Below, piece after piece: positions 12,961 through 26,599 of a DNA stretch of 64,000 bases. The notes below the pieces were generated by a model that was given only the letters and a program-made list of their open reading frames with translations, made no database searches and had not been told where the DNA came from. Each line of letters begins with the position of its first letter. The stretch's first letter is position 1. The position numbers and the translations under genes are program-made. This stretch comes from Pampus argenteus (lineage: Eukaryota > Chordata > Actinopteri > Scombriformes > Stromateidae), in the NCBI GenBank assembly GCA_036937835.1, contig CM072880.1, positions 16,636,001 through 16,700,000 on the forward strand, read 5' to 3'.

Positions 12961-14199
12961 ATTTCACTTTAATTTAATTTAGTTCATAGAAAGGTGTCCA
13001 TTGTTATCTTGTATTAGTACAGTTTACAGGGCAGGTTTAAGTTTAGTTCCCCATCCTTCGGGGTTGGGATCCCTCCTGGGCCCACTTTATATGTGGACAG
13101 TGTTGCAGGACTGTTAAAGAACCATGTGTTGATATTGGCTACAGGCTAACATTTTTATATCAAGCCACTTGAAGCTCACTGCCCTTGCTGTACTTAATGA
13201 ATCTATTTATTATCCAATCAGTTCAAGATTAACAAAATATCCTTTTTACGTGTAATTTGTGTGTCTAAATTAAGTTAGCAGAAAATAATTGCCTTGAATG
13301 ACATGAGGGAATGTACTAAATCATATTAATGGGGAGGGAGGCTGAGCCCAACAACGACAATACAAAACCCAGTTTCACTGTATCTCTACTAAAGTATATA
13401 AAGTGCTGTTGGCTGGTGAACATGATGTGCTCTCTGCTAGAGATAATTACTAAAATTACTAAAAAAATTCAAATTCAAAGATCCACGTTTTCTGTATTTT
13501 TAAACTAATACATTGGTGTTATTAGCTATACACTGACTGTGATGAGGGAAATAAACCCTCTACAGAGACAGGATTGTTGTCTTTTTCATGTGGTAAAAAG
13601 GAACTTCATGACCCGCGGTGCGTACCCTTTTTCAACCAGCTGTTTGACATTAATATATGAGCTACATCTTTAAACAATAAACATCACAAGGAGATGTGGG
13701 AATCTTACATTTTTCATTTTTCTCACTTCTCAAATCATTTTCATACAGCCCCTAAACTTTATGAATATTATTACACAACATGCTGAATTCCACATGAATG
13801 CTTGACAACTCTAATTTCTGTAATCATTACAATCCTGAAAACTGACAAATAGGTTCAGAAGAGGGCCAGAAAAGGTGGAGCAACTCACCGGAAGAAGATG
13901 TAACAAGACTGTCACAGATAATGTGCATCAACTATGAACATCTTAAAAAAATGCAAGAACTCAACGTCTATAGACATTTGATTGCTCTAAAATATCCACG
14001 GTGCTTTTTTTCTGTTCAGGTAATGATATTTTTTAGAACCTCAATTTGCTTCCAGAAGAGGCTCAATTGTGCTATCAAAATACATTATTAGCATAAAACA
14101 CTTTAATAATTCTCTGTATACCTGAGGGTAGAATTTTACCTTCATAGAACCACAATTCATTCAGGTTTTGCAGATAAAACTCCTTTTGAAACAAGTGCG

Positions 14200-14400
14200 T
14201 GTGTTTATGGTGATGAAGGAACAACAACAGAGCTCTATGGCACAGAGGAACATATATCAGGCTCTACACACACAACACTGTTTTGCTCTTTATATGGGAT
14301 TTGTCAACAATAACACAACATTAGAATTATTCCCGACCCCATCCTTCACAGAACAGTAGCTGGGCACAGTAGAGTTCATTCTGGGCATTAATGGATGTGA
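14200..14400 (+). repeat. unnamed dispersed repeat, copy 1
   Basis: Shares with 19600-19820 the segment GTGTTYATGGTRATGAAGG, then after a gap GAGCTCTATG-CACAGAGG and further on GGGCATTAA, in the same order and orientation. I think it is a diverged interspersed repeat but cannot name the family, and its ends are not defined. Confidence 0.45.
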
Positions 14401-14419
14401 TTTAAAAATACTTCCCGAG

Positions 14420-17175
14420 ACGATACTCTTCTGTCACATAAAGCTTTGTAGAATTATACTTCCAAGCTGTTTCATTCAATATGTAGCAGCTGGCAAGATG
14501 GAGGCACTAAAATGTGTCTTTTGGTCACAAAGGAGAGGCAAAAAATAAAGAAGGAACATGGCTCAAGGGTTTTCATGTTCCACACAGTAACAGACGAATA
14601 AGACCACCTTGCATTCATATCATTAATCATTTATATTACACTTGCCACTTTGCCACAGCTAATATATTGTGAGAGAAACATAATGCTGCAGGGATTACAC
14701 CGTTCATCAACATGATAAGAAAACGTTTTGAAATATGCAAAATGCCTGCTGACAACATGTTTGATTTCACACGGTGTCTGTTTGTGGCAGCTGAAGCATG
14801 ATCAGTCGCGTTAATGTATGCTAATGTTAACGCAAGTCGGAAAACACTTTGTTGAGCTGAGGGAAGTTAAACACTGAAAAGTCAACGTGGTACATGGTTT
14901 ATTTCTTTTATATATTTCACCAAAATGACCAAACCTTGACATTGTACTAGTCAATGTTTTTATATTAACAATGAATCCAATGAATATGAACTGCAACTCT
15001 GCTGTTATCTTCAGCTCATTGTGTTGGCTTTACAGCCTGCAGCTTTACTGTTTTGGTTCAGTCTCGTGGCTCTCTGGAGTGTCCACTGCTGGTGGAGTCA
15101 GTGGAGATCTTCTCAAATTAATACTAATATCTGTGCTGTGTTCACATGTTTTTGCACCGCCCCTAAATAAAAAGTTAACGCAGGTTTAAGCCTTTCGTCG
15201 CCTAAACCTAACCAGGATGCAGGATGCAGGATCTGCTGTGAAAAACAAACTGCAGCAATTTCAGTTTCCTTCAGAATGTATTTGACAATTCTATTCAGTA
15301 TTTAGTAATTAATAATTTAGTAATTAAAACATGTAGACAGTGATATGATTGGAAAAGTGCATTGATATAAATCATTAGTGTCCTTGTCATTTTGAGGCGT
15401 AGTGTAGCATGATTGATTGTATGTATTAAATACAACAGACAGCAGTGAAAAGTCTGTAAAGGGATAAGAGCCAAGGCTTAGTGTAGTAATGACTGAAGGA
15501 GAGAAAAAAAACTTTCTGATTGAACTTTCACTGCACTCCACATGGCACACTTCGATAGAGAAAGTGCTCTGATGAAAGTTATTAAATAAGTGTTATTAGG
15601 GTACATGTTCCTGGAAAATAAAAAAATTTAAAAATTAAAAAAAAAATAAAAGAGTACAGATTGTACATTGTGAGCATTTGATGTATAACTCTCTGTGCTT
15701 CTCTGATGATACACTCATGCAGTCAAGTGGAACAAAATCTTAAATTATGGAAATCTCACACACTTAAAATAAGGTATTAAGCAAGTACTTTGTAGTGAAC
15801 AAAGGATTTCAAGCTTTGCACTCTGACTTTAACTGTGTGTGTGATTCTTAGCTAGGTGAGGAAATACTCATTATACATCAGGTTAGACTTAAGAGCACAA
15901 TACACAGACACTGCAGTATGTGAAATTGTTCCAAATGTTCCAGCAAAGATTAGAATTCAAATCCCTATATGGAGTCACAGAGGTGTGGAAAACACAATCA
16001 TTAAATATGTATCTGTTGGAAATCCATTCAGTCTCGAATCAAAGACTTTGAAAAGAAGAAAAGTGTTGTTTTTTTTTTTTTTTTTAAGGAACACGAGCGT
16101 TGCTGCACAGTCTGATTCATTTAATCTGGCCCTCCTGCAGGGAGCATGTTCCCCAGAGAGACCGTCTGGGTTTGTTGGCTAATTGGGATGATTTAACCAG
16201 AGAAATCTGTATGGGGGAAAAAGTCTGGCGCACTCGCTCTGCTGTGCTGGAAGGAAACCAAACATTTACATGCTCATTATCATCCGTCACCGCTCTAAAA
16301 ATAACGTGGCCATCACAGGATTATGGAAGTGTTGCTTGAGACGTGCACACATCTCTGACATGCTTCATCAAATCACGTCCACATCAGAATATCTATACTC
16401 TGATATACTTTCAGTGTTCGCAGTTTTCCAATCATTTTGGTTTAAAGGTAGCCGATATTTCACATATGATATGTGGTGCTGCATGAATACATTCAACCAT
16501 ATCCATGCTGATAAATGAATACAGAAACAGTCAGGGGATCCCCAAGGATTTAATTCTTTGCCTTCACAGAGTAACAGCATTAAGATGATGGGGCACTAAA
16601 ATTCATCTTAACGTTTTTAACAAGTGTAGTTAACATAGCACACAGCGACTGAGCTCGTAACAGACATTCATAAACGCTCCTGGGAACCAACTGAACTTTG
16701 TGCAGCTTCGGTGGATGCCACTGCAGTGTTTATAGAGCCTCTCTACATGTCATCAATTACTCTGCTGGCTGGCTACATTTATTATAATGTAAATATTGTG
16801 TTCAGATCAAAACCCTTCTCTGTGGATTGCCAGCAGGCATTCTGGGATATGTAGGAAGTCACCACTGAAGGGACAAGGCATGGTGAAGAAATCAGATTGC
16901 TGCTCAAATAATATTAAGTCAAACCCTCTGATCACTGCTTCTGATTTTATTATCGATCCATCTGCAGATCATTTTGTCAATTATTTGAGGAAATGTATGT
17001 CAGAAAATAGTAAAAATGCCTTTTATCGTTTCCAAGAGTCAAAGGTGATGTCTTACGTTGTCAGTCCAACAGCCCAAAACCCAAAGCTCATCAGTTTACT
17101 CTAATAAATGACAAAGAAAAACAATAATTCAACACATTTGAGATGCTCAAACTAGCAACTTGCCTTATGTGTTTG
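14420..17175. other. gene-free stretch
   Basis: AT-rich unique DNA. An A-rich run lies at about 15617-15652 and a T-run at 16069-16085. The 108- and 102-codon frames (15856-16182, 16796-17104) show no recognisable domain. No gene called. Confidence 0.5.
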
Positions 17176-17181
17176 TCCAGG

Positions 17182-17183
17182 AT

Positions 17184-17262
<79 letters not shown>

Positions 17263-17286
17263 TCTATTTATTCATTCATTTATTTT
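17182..17286. repeat. (ATTT)n tetranucleotide array
   Basis: About 105 bp: some 20 perfect ATTT units up to about 17262, then variants with TATC and TTCA. One of the longest microsatellites in the window. The repeating YLFI-type frame across it is an artefact. Confidence 0.97.
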
Positions 17287-17289
17287 TGC

Positions 17290-18795
17290 ATTATTTTATC
17301 TAGTTTGACAACCTCTATGTGTTTCTGAATGCCAGTATCTATATACTGTATATACCAAGTGACTTTGTCTCTACGATCACCTAATGTGACACAGTGCTCA
17401 TCTCCAGTTGCTTTAGATCTCAGGTGTTGATTCCATTCACCACGAGCTAACTTTTGATTCCTGCAGAGCTTCACGTTAACAGAGCATGCTCTGAGGGAGA
17501 CATGTGGCCACCACGTGTCAGCTATGATATCACAACAGAATGTGAAGCTCTGCAGGCGGGACTGTCTGCTTTGATGCTGAGCTAACGTTTTCTACTTTTG
17601 AACTGATCTGTATTTTTGAGGTTGAGTGCCCAGATACAGATACATTACAACCTCAGAGACTTTCCCTCCTCTTCTCACACCTGCTAGTTAATGCTAGCTG
17701 ATTTTGGGTTTGCTGACTGGCATTGCTGTTATATTTAAATTACTATCAAAACAACACAAATAATCTGGAAATGATGTATTTTATGACGTTATTAATAATA
17801 ATGAAAACCTCTGCAAGATGCTTGTGGGACTGATTAATATTCCCGGTACTTTCTTTTCAGTCCTGATATGATATATTTAGCCAATATATATATATATATG
17901 ATATACTGGATGCTTTTGTTTTCCTGCCTTCGTGGGTCATTGAACGCTTTATGTTTTCTTTTCTGCAGTTTTTCATCTATCTGGATACATAAGCAGTGCT
18001 CGCATATTCCTCATTTGATTTGATGTGGACATTGGAACATTGGAAATCTCTTTTGATTATGCTTGTGTCAGCTTGTGGTCGAAGCTGTAACAGTTCCTTG
18101 TGTATTTAAAAGGAATCCCATTAAAGTGCGTTATTAGAAGCCTACACACTTCCTACCAAACTGTCCCGTCTTTTAATTTGATTTTCAACACTTCCTCAAT
18201 ATCAGTGATATCAGAGTTTAGTGCAGTGTGAAATACAGACATTCAATTCATTCAATTTACTTAAAAGGATTTCATTTCTATTTCAGCCCACTGGGCTGAA
18301 ACCACATTTTAGGATTCTTTCTCCTCCTCTCCTTCATCTTTCTCTTCATGGCCCAGCCAGGGGGGAGGCATTATTCCTAAATACCTCATGTTAGAGTAAT
18401 CGTGTTTGATAAATATGTTTCTAATCCCCATCACTGCAGAGGAAGAAAAGACGAAGAAGAGGGAGAAGAAGAAGAAAAAAACCAGAACAATTAACCTACT
18501 CATCCAGATGGTGGCATTTAGAAACAACAACAAACTTTATTCCTCAGATCCAATGAGATGGTTGAGGCTCACTACAAATCCTTTACTGTTGGTTTGCGTT
18601 TCAGCCAGGTTTCTTTTCTTTTTTTATTCTCTCTTACCGCTGAACTCAATGTTGCATGCAGCATACCGTAATCTGTTTCAGTTTTTGAGAATTTTTTCAG
18701 TTTTGATTTTTGGTGAAATATTGGATCATTTGAACATATATTGAAATGAAACCATGTGAGAAGTTCAGAGGTAAAAAAACACTATTTGGTGGAGC
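17290..18795. other. gene-free stretch
   Basis: Unique DNA. It contains a 21-bp near-perfect palindrome at 18281-18301 (10-bp arms, one central base) and a purine-rich run at 18441-18482. No gene. Confidence 0.5.
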
Positions 18796-18800
18796 TGTAA

Positions 18801-18861
18801 GAAAAAGAAAAAGAAAAAGAAAAAGAAAAAGAAAAAGAAAAAGAAAAAGAAAGAAAAAGAA
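18801..18861. repeat. (GAAAAA)n hexanucleotide array
   Basis: About ten copies of a purine-only hexamer. It generates KRKRKR and LFLFLF frames on the two strands that are not genes. Confidence 0.97.
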
Positions 18862-19599
18862 TATACTTATTTGCGACCTGTTGATCAGATGGGTGTATGT
18901 CCAGCTACAGAGTGTGGAGAATCCAGCCAGCTTTGTGTGAAGGACGCTATGCTTTTCTCCCTCCAGATGGGAAAGAGGCTCTTGACAGCACCACGCTCTG
19001 ACCTTGAAAGCTAGTTTGGCACACCACTTCCTCATGTTGAGCAAAATGTGGATATTTCCCTCAACAGAGCACAACATCTATGGTTTGCATTCAGCGGCTG
19101 GATGAGGGCCAGGCCGAGTAAATATTGTGTACGGCCGTGAGGGAAGCAGCTGGAGGCTCAAATGAATTAAGCTGAATGCGGAGCTGCGCTCTTGTGATAG
19201 CATGTGGGATAACAAGGCAGCTCGCTACACTCAGACAGACTGGAGGTGGACGCTGAGCTGCCAAAACATGATGATAATATTGTTTACAAAGGCAAGAATG
19301 AAGCAGGGAGGAGAAGTTAGAGAATGCACAGTTAAGTGCTCTTTTCATCCACTTGATTGAGCTCTGAAATAAAGATGAGTGAAATCGACATGATATAGAC
19401 AAACTACAAACTTACATTATAAAGCACTGGCTTTTAGCTAAACAGCCAGCTACTTATCTGTGGGCGATGGCTTTCTGGGGAAGGAGCGGGAGTTGAAGGT
19501 ATTGATTGGATGCCTTGATTTTGCTTAACAAAGTTTGATAAAGAAACAGGTGCATGCTGCGCCTCGCTCAAAGCGCATCTTCATTTTCTTTATTGACCA

Positions 19600-19820
19600 A
19601 AGTTTGTGCACCATGAAGGAAGTTAATATTACTCTGCTCGTGAACCATATGAAGTGTGCGTGGGATTGTACAGCATGTGTGTTCATGGTAATGAAGGAAC
19701 ATTTTAATAGTTTTTGGACAAGAATGGAGCTCTATGACACAGAGGGATAGATCAATGGGTTCGCTACAGCAGTTCCACATACATCACTGCCCAGTCGGGC
19801 ATTAAATCTAATGTCAATAC
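19600..19820 (+). repeat. unnamed dispersed repeat, copy 2
   Basis: Second, diverged copy of the repeat at 14200-14400. The clearest shared part is 19679-19748 (GTTCATGGTAATGAAGG, then GAGCTCTATGACACAGAGG), followed by CGGGCATTAA near 19796. The family is unknown. Confidence 0.45.
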
Positions 19821-20811
19821 AAGCGGACGTTGTTTGAACGGAGGAATGAACATGGTAGGTACAGTCAACAATGTGGAGCTGCTTCAGGCAATCATCTAGT
19901 TATTAGGATTTATGATTTCCATGTGACCACTTTATGAAACATTACTGCAACAAGTAACGATCGACAATCAGCTTCAATCAGCGTTATGAATGAGAAGAGC
20001 AGCATTTTCGGCTGAGATTGTGAAGCAGCTGTGGAGTGTATTTGTGTATTTGGTTAGATTCCTGAATAACAACCTGTATGGAGGGCTGAATGGGGTATAA
20101 CAGAGCTGCATACAGGACAGTCAGTCTTTCTGCTAGTTTGCTCCAGTACTCATCCATGGTACTGCAACTTAACTGCACGCATGGATCAAGCATCCTAATG
20201 TGAAGTGTATGGGACGAGGCAGTGAGTTAAGGGCAAGAGACTCATGTGCTTTATATGTGCAGCAGGCTTCACAACACATATTCAAAGCAGAAAAAGAGAA
20301 ACTTGTCCAACTACGTACACGACACAGAGCAACACAGCCAATCATTTCACCTCCGTGAGTGACAGCTGAGCTGTGACAGTCTCTGTGTGAGTCAGTAGGG
20401 AAACAAGCAAGACGCGACAGGGAAACAGCTTGTTGAAATATAAGAAAAGTTGATCCTGTTTAAAGCTGACAGCTACACTCACTTTAATTAGTCAACGTTC
20501 AAAATAATGTCAGGAAAAAAAAGTCTAATTTCTCAGTAAAGGGAGGAAGTGTCAGTGGGAGGATGTGTGAACGCTCTGATGTGTATTTTGCTGATAAGTG
20601 TGTAGAATTATTTCTTTGTTTTAACTGCTCTGTGTTTTTCTTAGAACTGGATCTCAGCTGAACAGAAAACATCATTTGTTAGTGTATGATGAAACCTGAC
20701 ATCCTGACTAAAGCATGCAGTGTTTGTGTGGACATGCACTAGCTGCACTGGCCCTTGTAAATATCAGTATCTCATATTTATTTAGACTTTTAATTAAAAA
20801 AACTATTGAAG

Positions 20812-20840
20812 ATATATATATATATATATTTTTTTTTTTT
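20812..20840. repeat. (AT)n then T-run
   Basis: Nine AT units followed by about 12 T. Confidence 0.9.
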
Positions 20841-21440
20841 CATTCAGGAAAACAAAACTATAAAGCAACTAAAATAAAGTTTGTTTGGTAGTTTGTTTTT
20901 CTCTCCTTCATATCTCTTTGCTAACACTCATTTCCAGTAACACATTATGAAGCAGTTTTATTCTGGTAAGAGAGCAGCGCCTCTAGTTTGTCATCAGTTA
21001 TGTTCATTTAGAAGGGACACATTAAAGGCAGCTTAAAGGCCCGTTTAATGTTTAACTTCTGTAATGTGACATTGAATATATGTACAGGGTATTATTTTGA
21101 GAAATATTTAATCATATAGTTCAGGCCTTTTATTGGGTTTATTACATATCTGTAGTGACACAGGGCTGCAGAGGCCTGTTCATCTGCATCAGAAGACAGA
21201 CACTGAGAGTAAACAATCAACAATATCAGCACTGACCAAGTTATTATTAATTATTTATTTATTTATTATATATTTTAATTGTGCCCTTATTAAAACCCGA
21301 TATGTCAAAAAGGGATAGGGATGAGCTTTCTCATTTGATGAAGGTGACAGCATACAAGAAATTAGTATGCTGTCAAGTATTGTTACTGTTATTATTACAT
21401 CAAATAAAGATATGTTTCATGCTTTATATGTGTAGATGTG

Positions 21441-21458
21441 CGTGCATGCATGCATGCG
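21441..21458. repeat. (GCAT)4 repeat
   Basis: Four GCAT units. The tract is self-complementary and short. Confidence 0.8.
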
Positions 21459-22156
21459 TGAAGAAATATAAATGTTGTTTGCTAAACATGCATTCACAGA
21501 CACTGAAATGTCCAGTATGTTCCCCTGCAGAGTGACATGTCTGTCTGACTGACTGCTTCCAAACAAACTCCAATAACAGAAATGCAAATAGTATGTATAA
21601 TAGTATTTGAAATTTGAGAGCAGAGTGCTTCTGTGTACAAAGTACCGTCAGCACTGATCACGGTGGGCGTTTTTGTTTATACTACAACGTGTGTTTGTGT
21701 ATGTGCGTGCACGCGTGTGCAGTCCGTGCACGCCTCAGGGGACAAAACTGACATCACACTGAACCTTGTGGACACACAGAAATATACAATTTGAGTTTAG
21801 ATCTAAATTAAAATAACGAGCTGCGCAGGTTGCCTGGGTAACCGGCATTATATGCTACTGATATCAGAGTTAAAGATAATTATTATAATTTCATATGGGA
21901 AAAAAGTTTCAGTTCACTATTAAGACCCAAAAAGCCTCCTGACAAAACAAACCTCGTTTGAATAATAAAATTTGCGAGTCTTGTCTTTAAAACGAGAACT
22001 GTGTCGTTAAATAATTCATAGCAATTTGTTTCTAAAGATAAATGAAGAACAAACATGATTAAGATAAAATACACAAAGCTCAACCGCCTCCTGCGGACGT
22101 ATTCATGTAACAAAAAAGGTTTTTCAGAGAAGTGTGTATCTAAGGCTCACCACGAC

Positions 22157-22183
<27 letters not shown>
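22157..22183. repeat. (TG)13 microsatellite
   Basis: Thirteen TG units followed by TATATAAT. Confidence 0.97.
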
Positions 22184-22188
<5 letters not shown>

Positions 22189-22480
22189 ATTAGTCCATAA
22201 TTACCAGGAGAGAAGGTGAGTCTGGGAGACCTTTACCAGCAGGGCATCTGCAAATGAGACAGCTTCACAATTAACTAGCACCGTCTTGATTCTAGCTACA
22301 CCATCTACCGCAGCATTTGCATCATCTTTTTAGGAGGTGTTAAAAACAAGTCAACAGGCAGAGAAACTCAATTAAGTCCCAGCTGCCTTAATCGTCCCAC
22401 ATAAAGTAAATAAACTCTGACCTGCTGCTAAATCCAGACAGCAGAAGTTCTTCTTCTCATTAGAAATAAAAACAAAAAGA

Positions 22481-22499
22481 TTTTTTTTTTTTTTTTTTT
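22481..22499. repeat. T19 homopolymer
   Basis: Uninterrupted run of 19 T. Confidence 0.95.
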
Positions 22500-22999
22500 G
22501 TCTGGACATCTAGTCTGGTCGTACTGATGAACTTTGAAGGGTAATATTTCCATTTTAGAGCCTCTGATCTTTGAATTCCAGTTCAGAACAATCTGCGGTC
22601 TGCTGGACGATGCCAAAAGTCGGGCTTGGCTCAGGCTTGGATCTTTGAAGATCAGAATGGTTTGTTATTATGTGAATATCATCAGCTGGCAATATTTCAC
22701 ATACAAAAAATACATAAAGGACAGTCCTTTACAGGACTGAACAGCCTTTAAATTCAATTGCTGTTTCTTAAAACACAAAAGCTTCCATTCTGTGTCTGTG
22801 ATACAACTAATGTTTTCAATATTGTTGTTTATCATTTTATGGAAACCACAGAAGTTGAGTTTCTATATTAATATGCAATGCAATATTGCTTTAATAGTGC
22901 TGTTTTTGTGGCGGTTCAATGACCAACACTGTGCACTATGAAGCACTATGACAGTTTAATATTTTCCTGACCTTGAAATTCCCATCTGTGTGGTATTTT

Positions 23000-23185
23000 A
23001 TTCAAATCAAATCAAATTCACAAAATCACAAAATAATGTCTCAGAGGGCTTTACAATCTGTACAAGGAGTGACATCCTCTGTCCTTAGACCCTCGATTCT
23101 AGTGAGGAAAAACTCCCTCTTCCAGGACGGACAGACGTGCAATGATGTCACATGTACAGAACAAATCAACACACACATATTGTAC
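23000..23185 (-). mobile_element. SINE-like percomorph repeat, copy 2, internally deleted
   Basis: Same family and orientation as copy 1 at 1432. The CAAAT tail is at the left, and the 'cagagggctttacaatctgt' and 'ccttagaccctcgattc' blocks are retained. The middle is missing: after GAGGAAAAACT the sequence jumps to CCCTCTTCCAGGACGG, so roughly 70 bp that are present in copies 1 and 3 have been lost. Homologous-looking sequence may continue to about 23270. Confidence 0.8.
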
Positions 23186-23881
23186 ACTCACAATGAATTA
23201 TAATGAATTATAATGGATGATAAAATGAGAATAGGTTACAATGAATGATGAATTATTACAGTAACAGTGGAACCTGTGATAGAGACACAGATGCACAGCA
23301 GCAAATCATTAACTAACTATAAACTGCAGTGGAGATATGTAACAATGATGACGGTGACAACGCATGCAGAACGCCACGCAATTTATTATTTCAGTGCCCA
23401 GATCAACCTGAGAGGTGTCAGTGGTAGTGCAACATGGATGGTTGCACTGAGAGTAGGAACGTTGGGATGCAGCATGTGTCCGTGTATTAATCTTCACTGA
23501 TCTATGAGTGAATATGCTTGATGTTTTTACAGTGTCTGTTGTCTGCAGCTGCTTCATGTTTTCAAGCTTAAAGCTTTTCCTTTTTGTGCATCACTGTCTC
23601 CTGTCCATCTTTTTAGTTTGTTTAAGCAAAAGTGGTCAAAAGTCATGTTTCTTGAATGCATTATGGTGGACAGGTGCTCAATAGCAATAAAAAGGTACAA
23701 TAAACGAGATTTGACTGTAATATTCTCCATGTTTCTTTCTTTGAATGGAATTTATCTTTCAGTGCCATCTTTTCTATTCATCTTCAGTTCAGACATCAAG
23801 CTCTCATGTGGTTGGGTCTTTAATGGCTGTATTCTCATTGGTCAAATACTTTTGGAAGAAAGAGGTCAGTCAAGGCAAGTA

Positions 23882-23910
23882 AAACAAACAAACAAACAAA
23901 CAAACAAACC
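23882..23910. repeat. (AAAC)7 microsatellite
   Basis: Seven AAAC units. Confidence 0.95.
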
Positions 23911-25531
23911 ACAAAATGAGTAAGCCACACAGAAAAGGCACTGAACTGAGTGGGTTGAGTTTGGCTTCGGTGTCTCAGCTACCAGGATGTGCAACAGCAA
24001 CATTTACAACATGAGATGCAGCAGAATGGCTTAAGAGTGTTGTATTGATGGGTTCATATAAACAGCAAACTATTGGCCATATTTTGATATCATTGTGAAC
24101 TTTATAATTTTTTTTCAGCTCACTAACAGTTTTTTCTTATCTATGAACGCCTCTTTAAACTGTTCCCTGGATTTACTGCCTTTGACACTCTCTCATCTCT
24201 GCATCTTTTTGTGTTTAGAAGCATTTCTTTTCTGTAAAACTACCCACAATACCTCTCCCCAAACAGCTTCTATATGAGTAGCATTAGTTAGCAGGAAGAA
24301 CATGAATTTTCAAAGCCTGACTCCCACATGCACTGGGGCGATTTATTCTCTTTGTGCGCTCAGCCCGACAGATACGGGGAGGAGAGGGTATCTCTGAGTC
24401 TTCAAGGGAGAGGGATTCCTTTTGTGACTTTATCATAGATTTACCAATATATGTGACGCCATGCTCCGGAGGTAGCACATTTGTTCTGTTTGTTTTATCT
24501 CTCATTCAGATGCGGCATCTTTGTTCTACAGAGGAAGAGCAGATGGATTGATCTGCCGAGAGGGAGAAAAGAGGGAACTCAGTGCAAAGTCCCACAGCTG
24601 TTAGAGGAAAAAGATCTTTTCCTTCCATGAATAGAGGACAATAAAGATGTGAGGAGGGTACAGAGGGATGAGAATCTCTCGGATATAAATGCTTGCACAC
24701 GTTCTGTACATAGTTACACATTCAGTCCACAGCAGACATAGAAGGTTCATATTTTACATTTCAGAATTGAATTGCCAAAATATACTGCATAATATAGCCT
24801 TCATTTCAAAAAATGACTACTAGAAATGGCATTTAACCTTTTTTAACACAGCTTTGGGTCCACCATTATAAATGTATTTATGTGCAGAAAAATATATTTT
24901 TAAACTCACAGAACCGTGTTTGAAATTCTAGTGGAAATACCAAATACAGGGTGTCAGGCGGACTCATTTATTATTTACAGCCATAAAAACCTTAAGTATG
25001 AATATTTCACTCCCGGGTGGCCTCTTAGATCACTGCTGATGTTTCAGGACATCACCAGTGTGCTGTTGCTTTCAGAGCTGTTTTGTGGGGAGCTGTAACA
25101 AAATCAGGGAATGTACCTTTAAGTAGTTTTATTTATGAGAATACATGTCTCCACACCCTGTCACATGCAGTTTGTATTCTCCATGTGTTTTACTTTTTCA
25201 ATGATGATCACACTGAAAGAAATCAGCATACTAATTATTATTATTTTAGCACAGTATATATATAAATATAGCGAACACTAAATCATGTATGAGAAAGGTG
25301 AAACACATTCTTTTTATCTGACCCTCTGTCAATTTTCATTTTTTCATACAGTCACTAACATATAGTATAATATATTATAATATATAATTCATATATAGTA
25401 AAATATAGACACTAGTGTGTGTTACTGATTTGGCACAGTGTCCAGCTGTTTGTCTTAACTGGATAACTTTACGATTCTCTTATTATGGTCACCACACAGT
25501 ATGATTTTCCTGTCATGCTCCAGAAAGAAAC

Positions 25532-25550
25532 ATTAGATAGATAGATAGAT
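25532..25550. repeat. (GATA)n microsatellite
   Basis: Four to five GATA units. Confidence 0.85.
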
Positions 25551-26599
25551 ATACTTTATAATGATCTAAGAGGAGGATCACATTAGTGTGTGAGGCCCTT
25601 GATGAGGTAAATCGTGTTTTCAACTTATTGCTTTCTTCCTGCTGTTCTTAGTGGGAGCATCATCTCCAGCTCTGCCTTTCTGTCCCGTTTGCCATCACTA
25701 CCTTGGCCTCATCTCAAACAAACTACTGTTTCTCTCAGTATTGTGGTTCAGTTTTCCTTTTGTGCACTTGCATGATATAATAATATATATGATTCTTATT
25801 TTTTATCTTTATCTTTTCAAAAATTCCCTAAAAAGGTATCATCAAAGTTCTGAGAACGCACTCAGAGGTGGAAACAGACCTTCACAACTCCTCAAGTGTC
25901 TGAGAACATCGAGCAGACCCAGAACATGACGTGTGTGTGTGTTCACACACATCAGACAGCAGTGGTTTTAACAAGGACTCTCAATAGACTTTAAATATTG
26001 CTAAATAGTAATATAAATGCATCTTTTGGACTCATTTTAGTTGAAATGTTTTTTCACTAAATGTTTGGGATAAAGCATACATCAGTAGAAGTTCATCTTT
26101 CTTTAAGCTATATTTTGTCTTGAGTGATTTTGGAAGTAGTGAAATAAACACTAAACACACTCAAATACTGTATTTATTACAACTTTGGTTATTTCCATTT
26201 CATCCGACTGTAATTCCACACTGTTTGCCTGTAGTCAGGGGTAGTAGTTACTTTGTAGATTAGCATTTTACATGCAGACAAATAAAATGCAAAAACAGAT
26301 GCATAAAATACATAGAATATCCTTCAGATATGATGCATTATTACAGATAAATCGGTGTCATAAACCAGAGTTACTCTCTGTCTCCTTATTTCTTAAAGGA
26401 AGTAGGACATGCTGCTTTATATCTTTATTCATCCAGCTGATATCGAAGCTCATTAATGTGCACAGTCTGCATTAAAGGTTTTATGTAAAGTAAAATGAAT
26501 GTTTGTTGCCATGGTAAATCACAGCTCCATTGTTCTAGACTTTTTTCAGTCACCATACACGCTTTAACTCAGGGTTAAGTTGACCCATCACCTATTGTG

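Larger units (their letters stand above)
10084..14195. other. gene-free stretch with simple repeats
   Basis: Unique AT-rich DNA holding the GT/CT array at 10.3 kb, an AT-palindrome at 10.84 kb and a TTTTA run at 12.93 kb. The overlapping frames at 10226-10549 are products of the GT/CT array. No gene recognised. Confidence 0.5.
19830..22155. other. gene-free stretch
   Basis: AT-rich unique DNA with small AT, T and GCAT simple repeats. No open frame above about 85 codons and no recognised family. Confidence 0.5.
23270..26595. other. gene-free stretch
   Basis: AT-rich unique DNA with AAAC and ATAG runs. Frames up to about 100 codons exist (23618-23923) but none resembles a known protein or carries convincing splice context. 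Confidence 0.5.

Noticed and set aside
17143..17328. Frame with an IYLF repeat resembling a membrane segment
   Set aside because: Produced by the ATTT array.
18281..18301. 21-bp near-perfect palindrome
   Set aside because: Real in the sequence but short and isolated; no repeat family or regulatory context to support a call.
18697..19077. 126-codon minus frame with a long LF repeat
   Set aside because: It is the translation of the GAAAAA microsatellite and has no other recognisable sequence.
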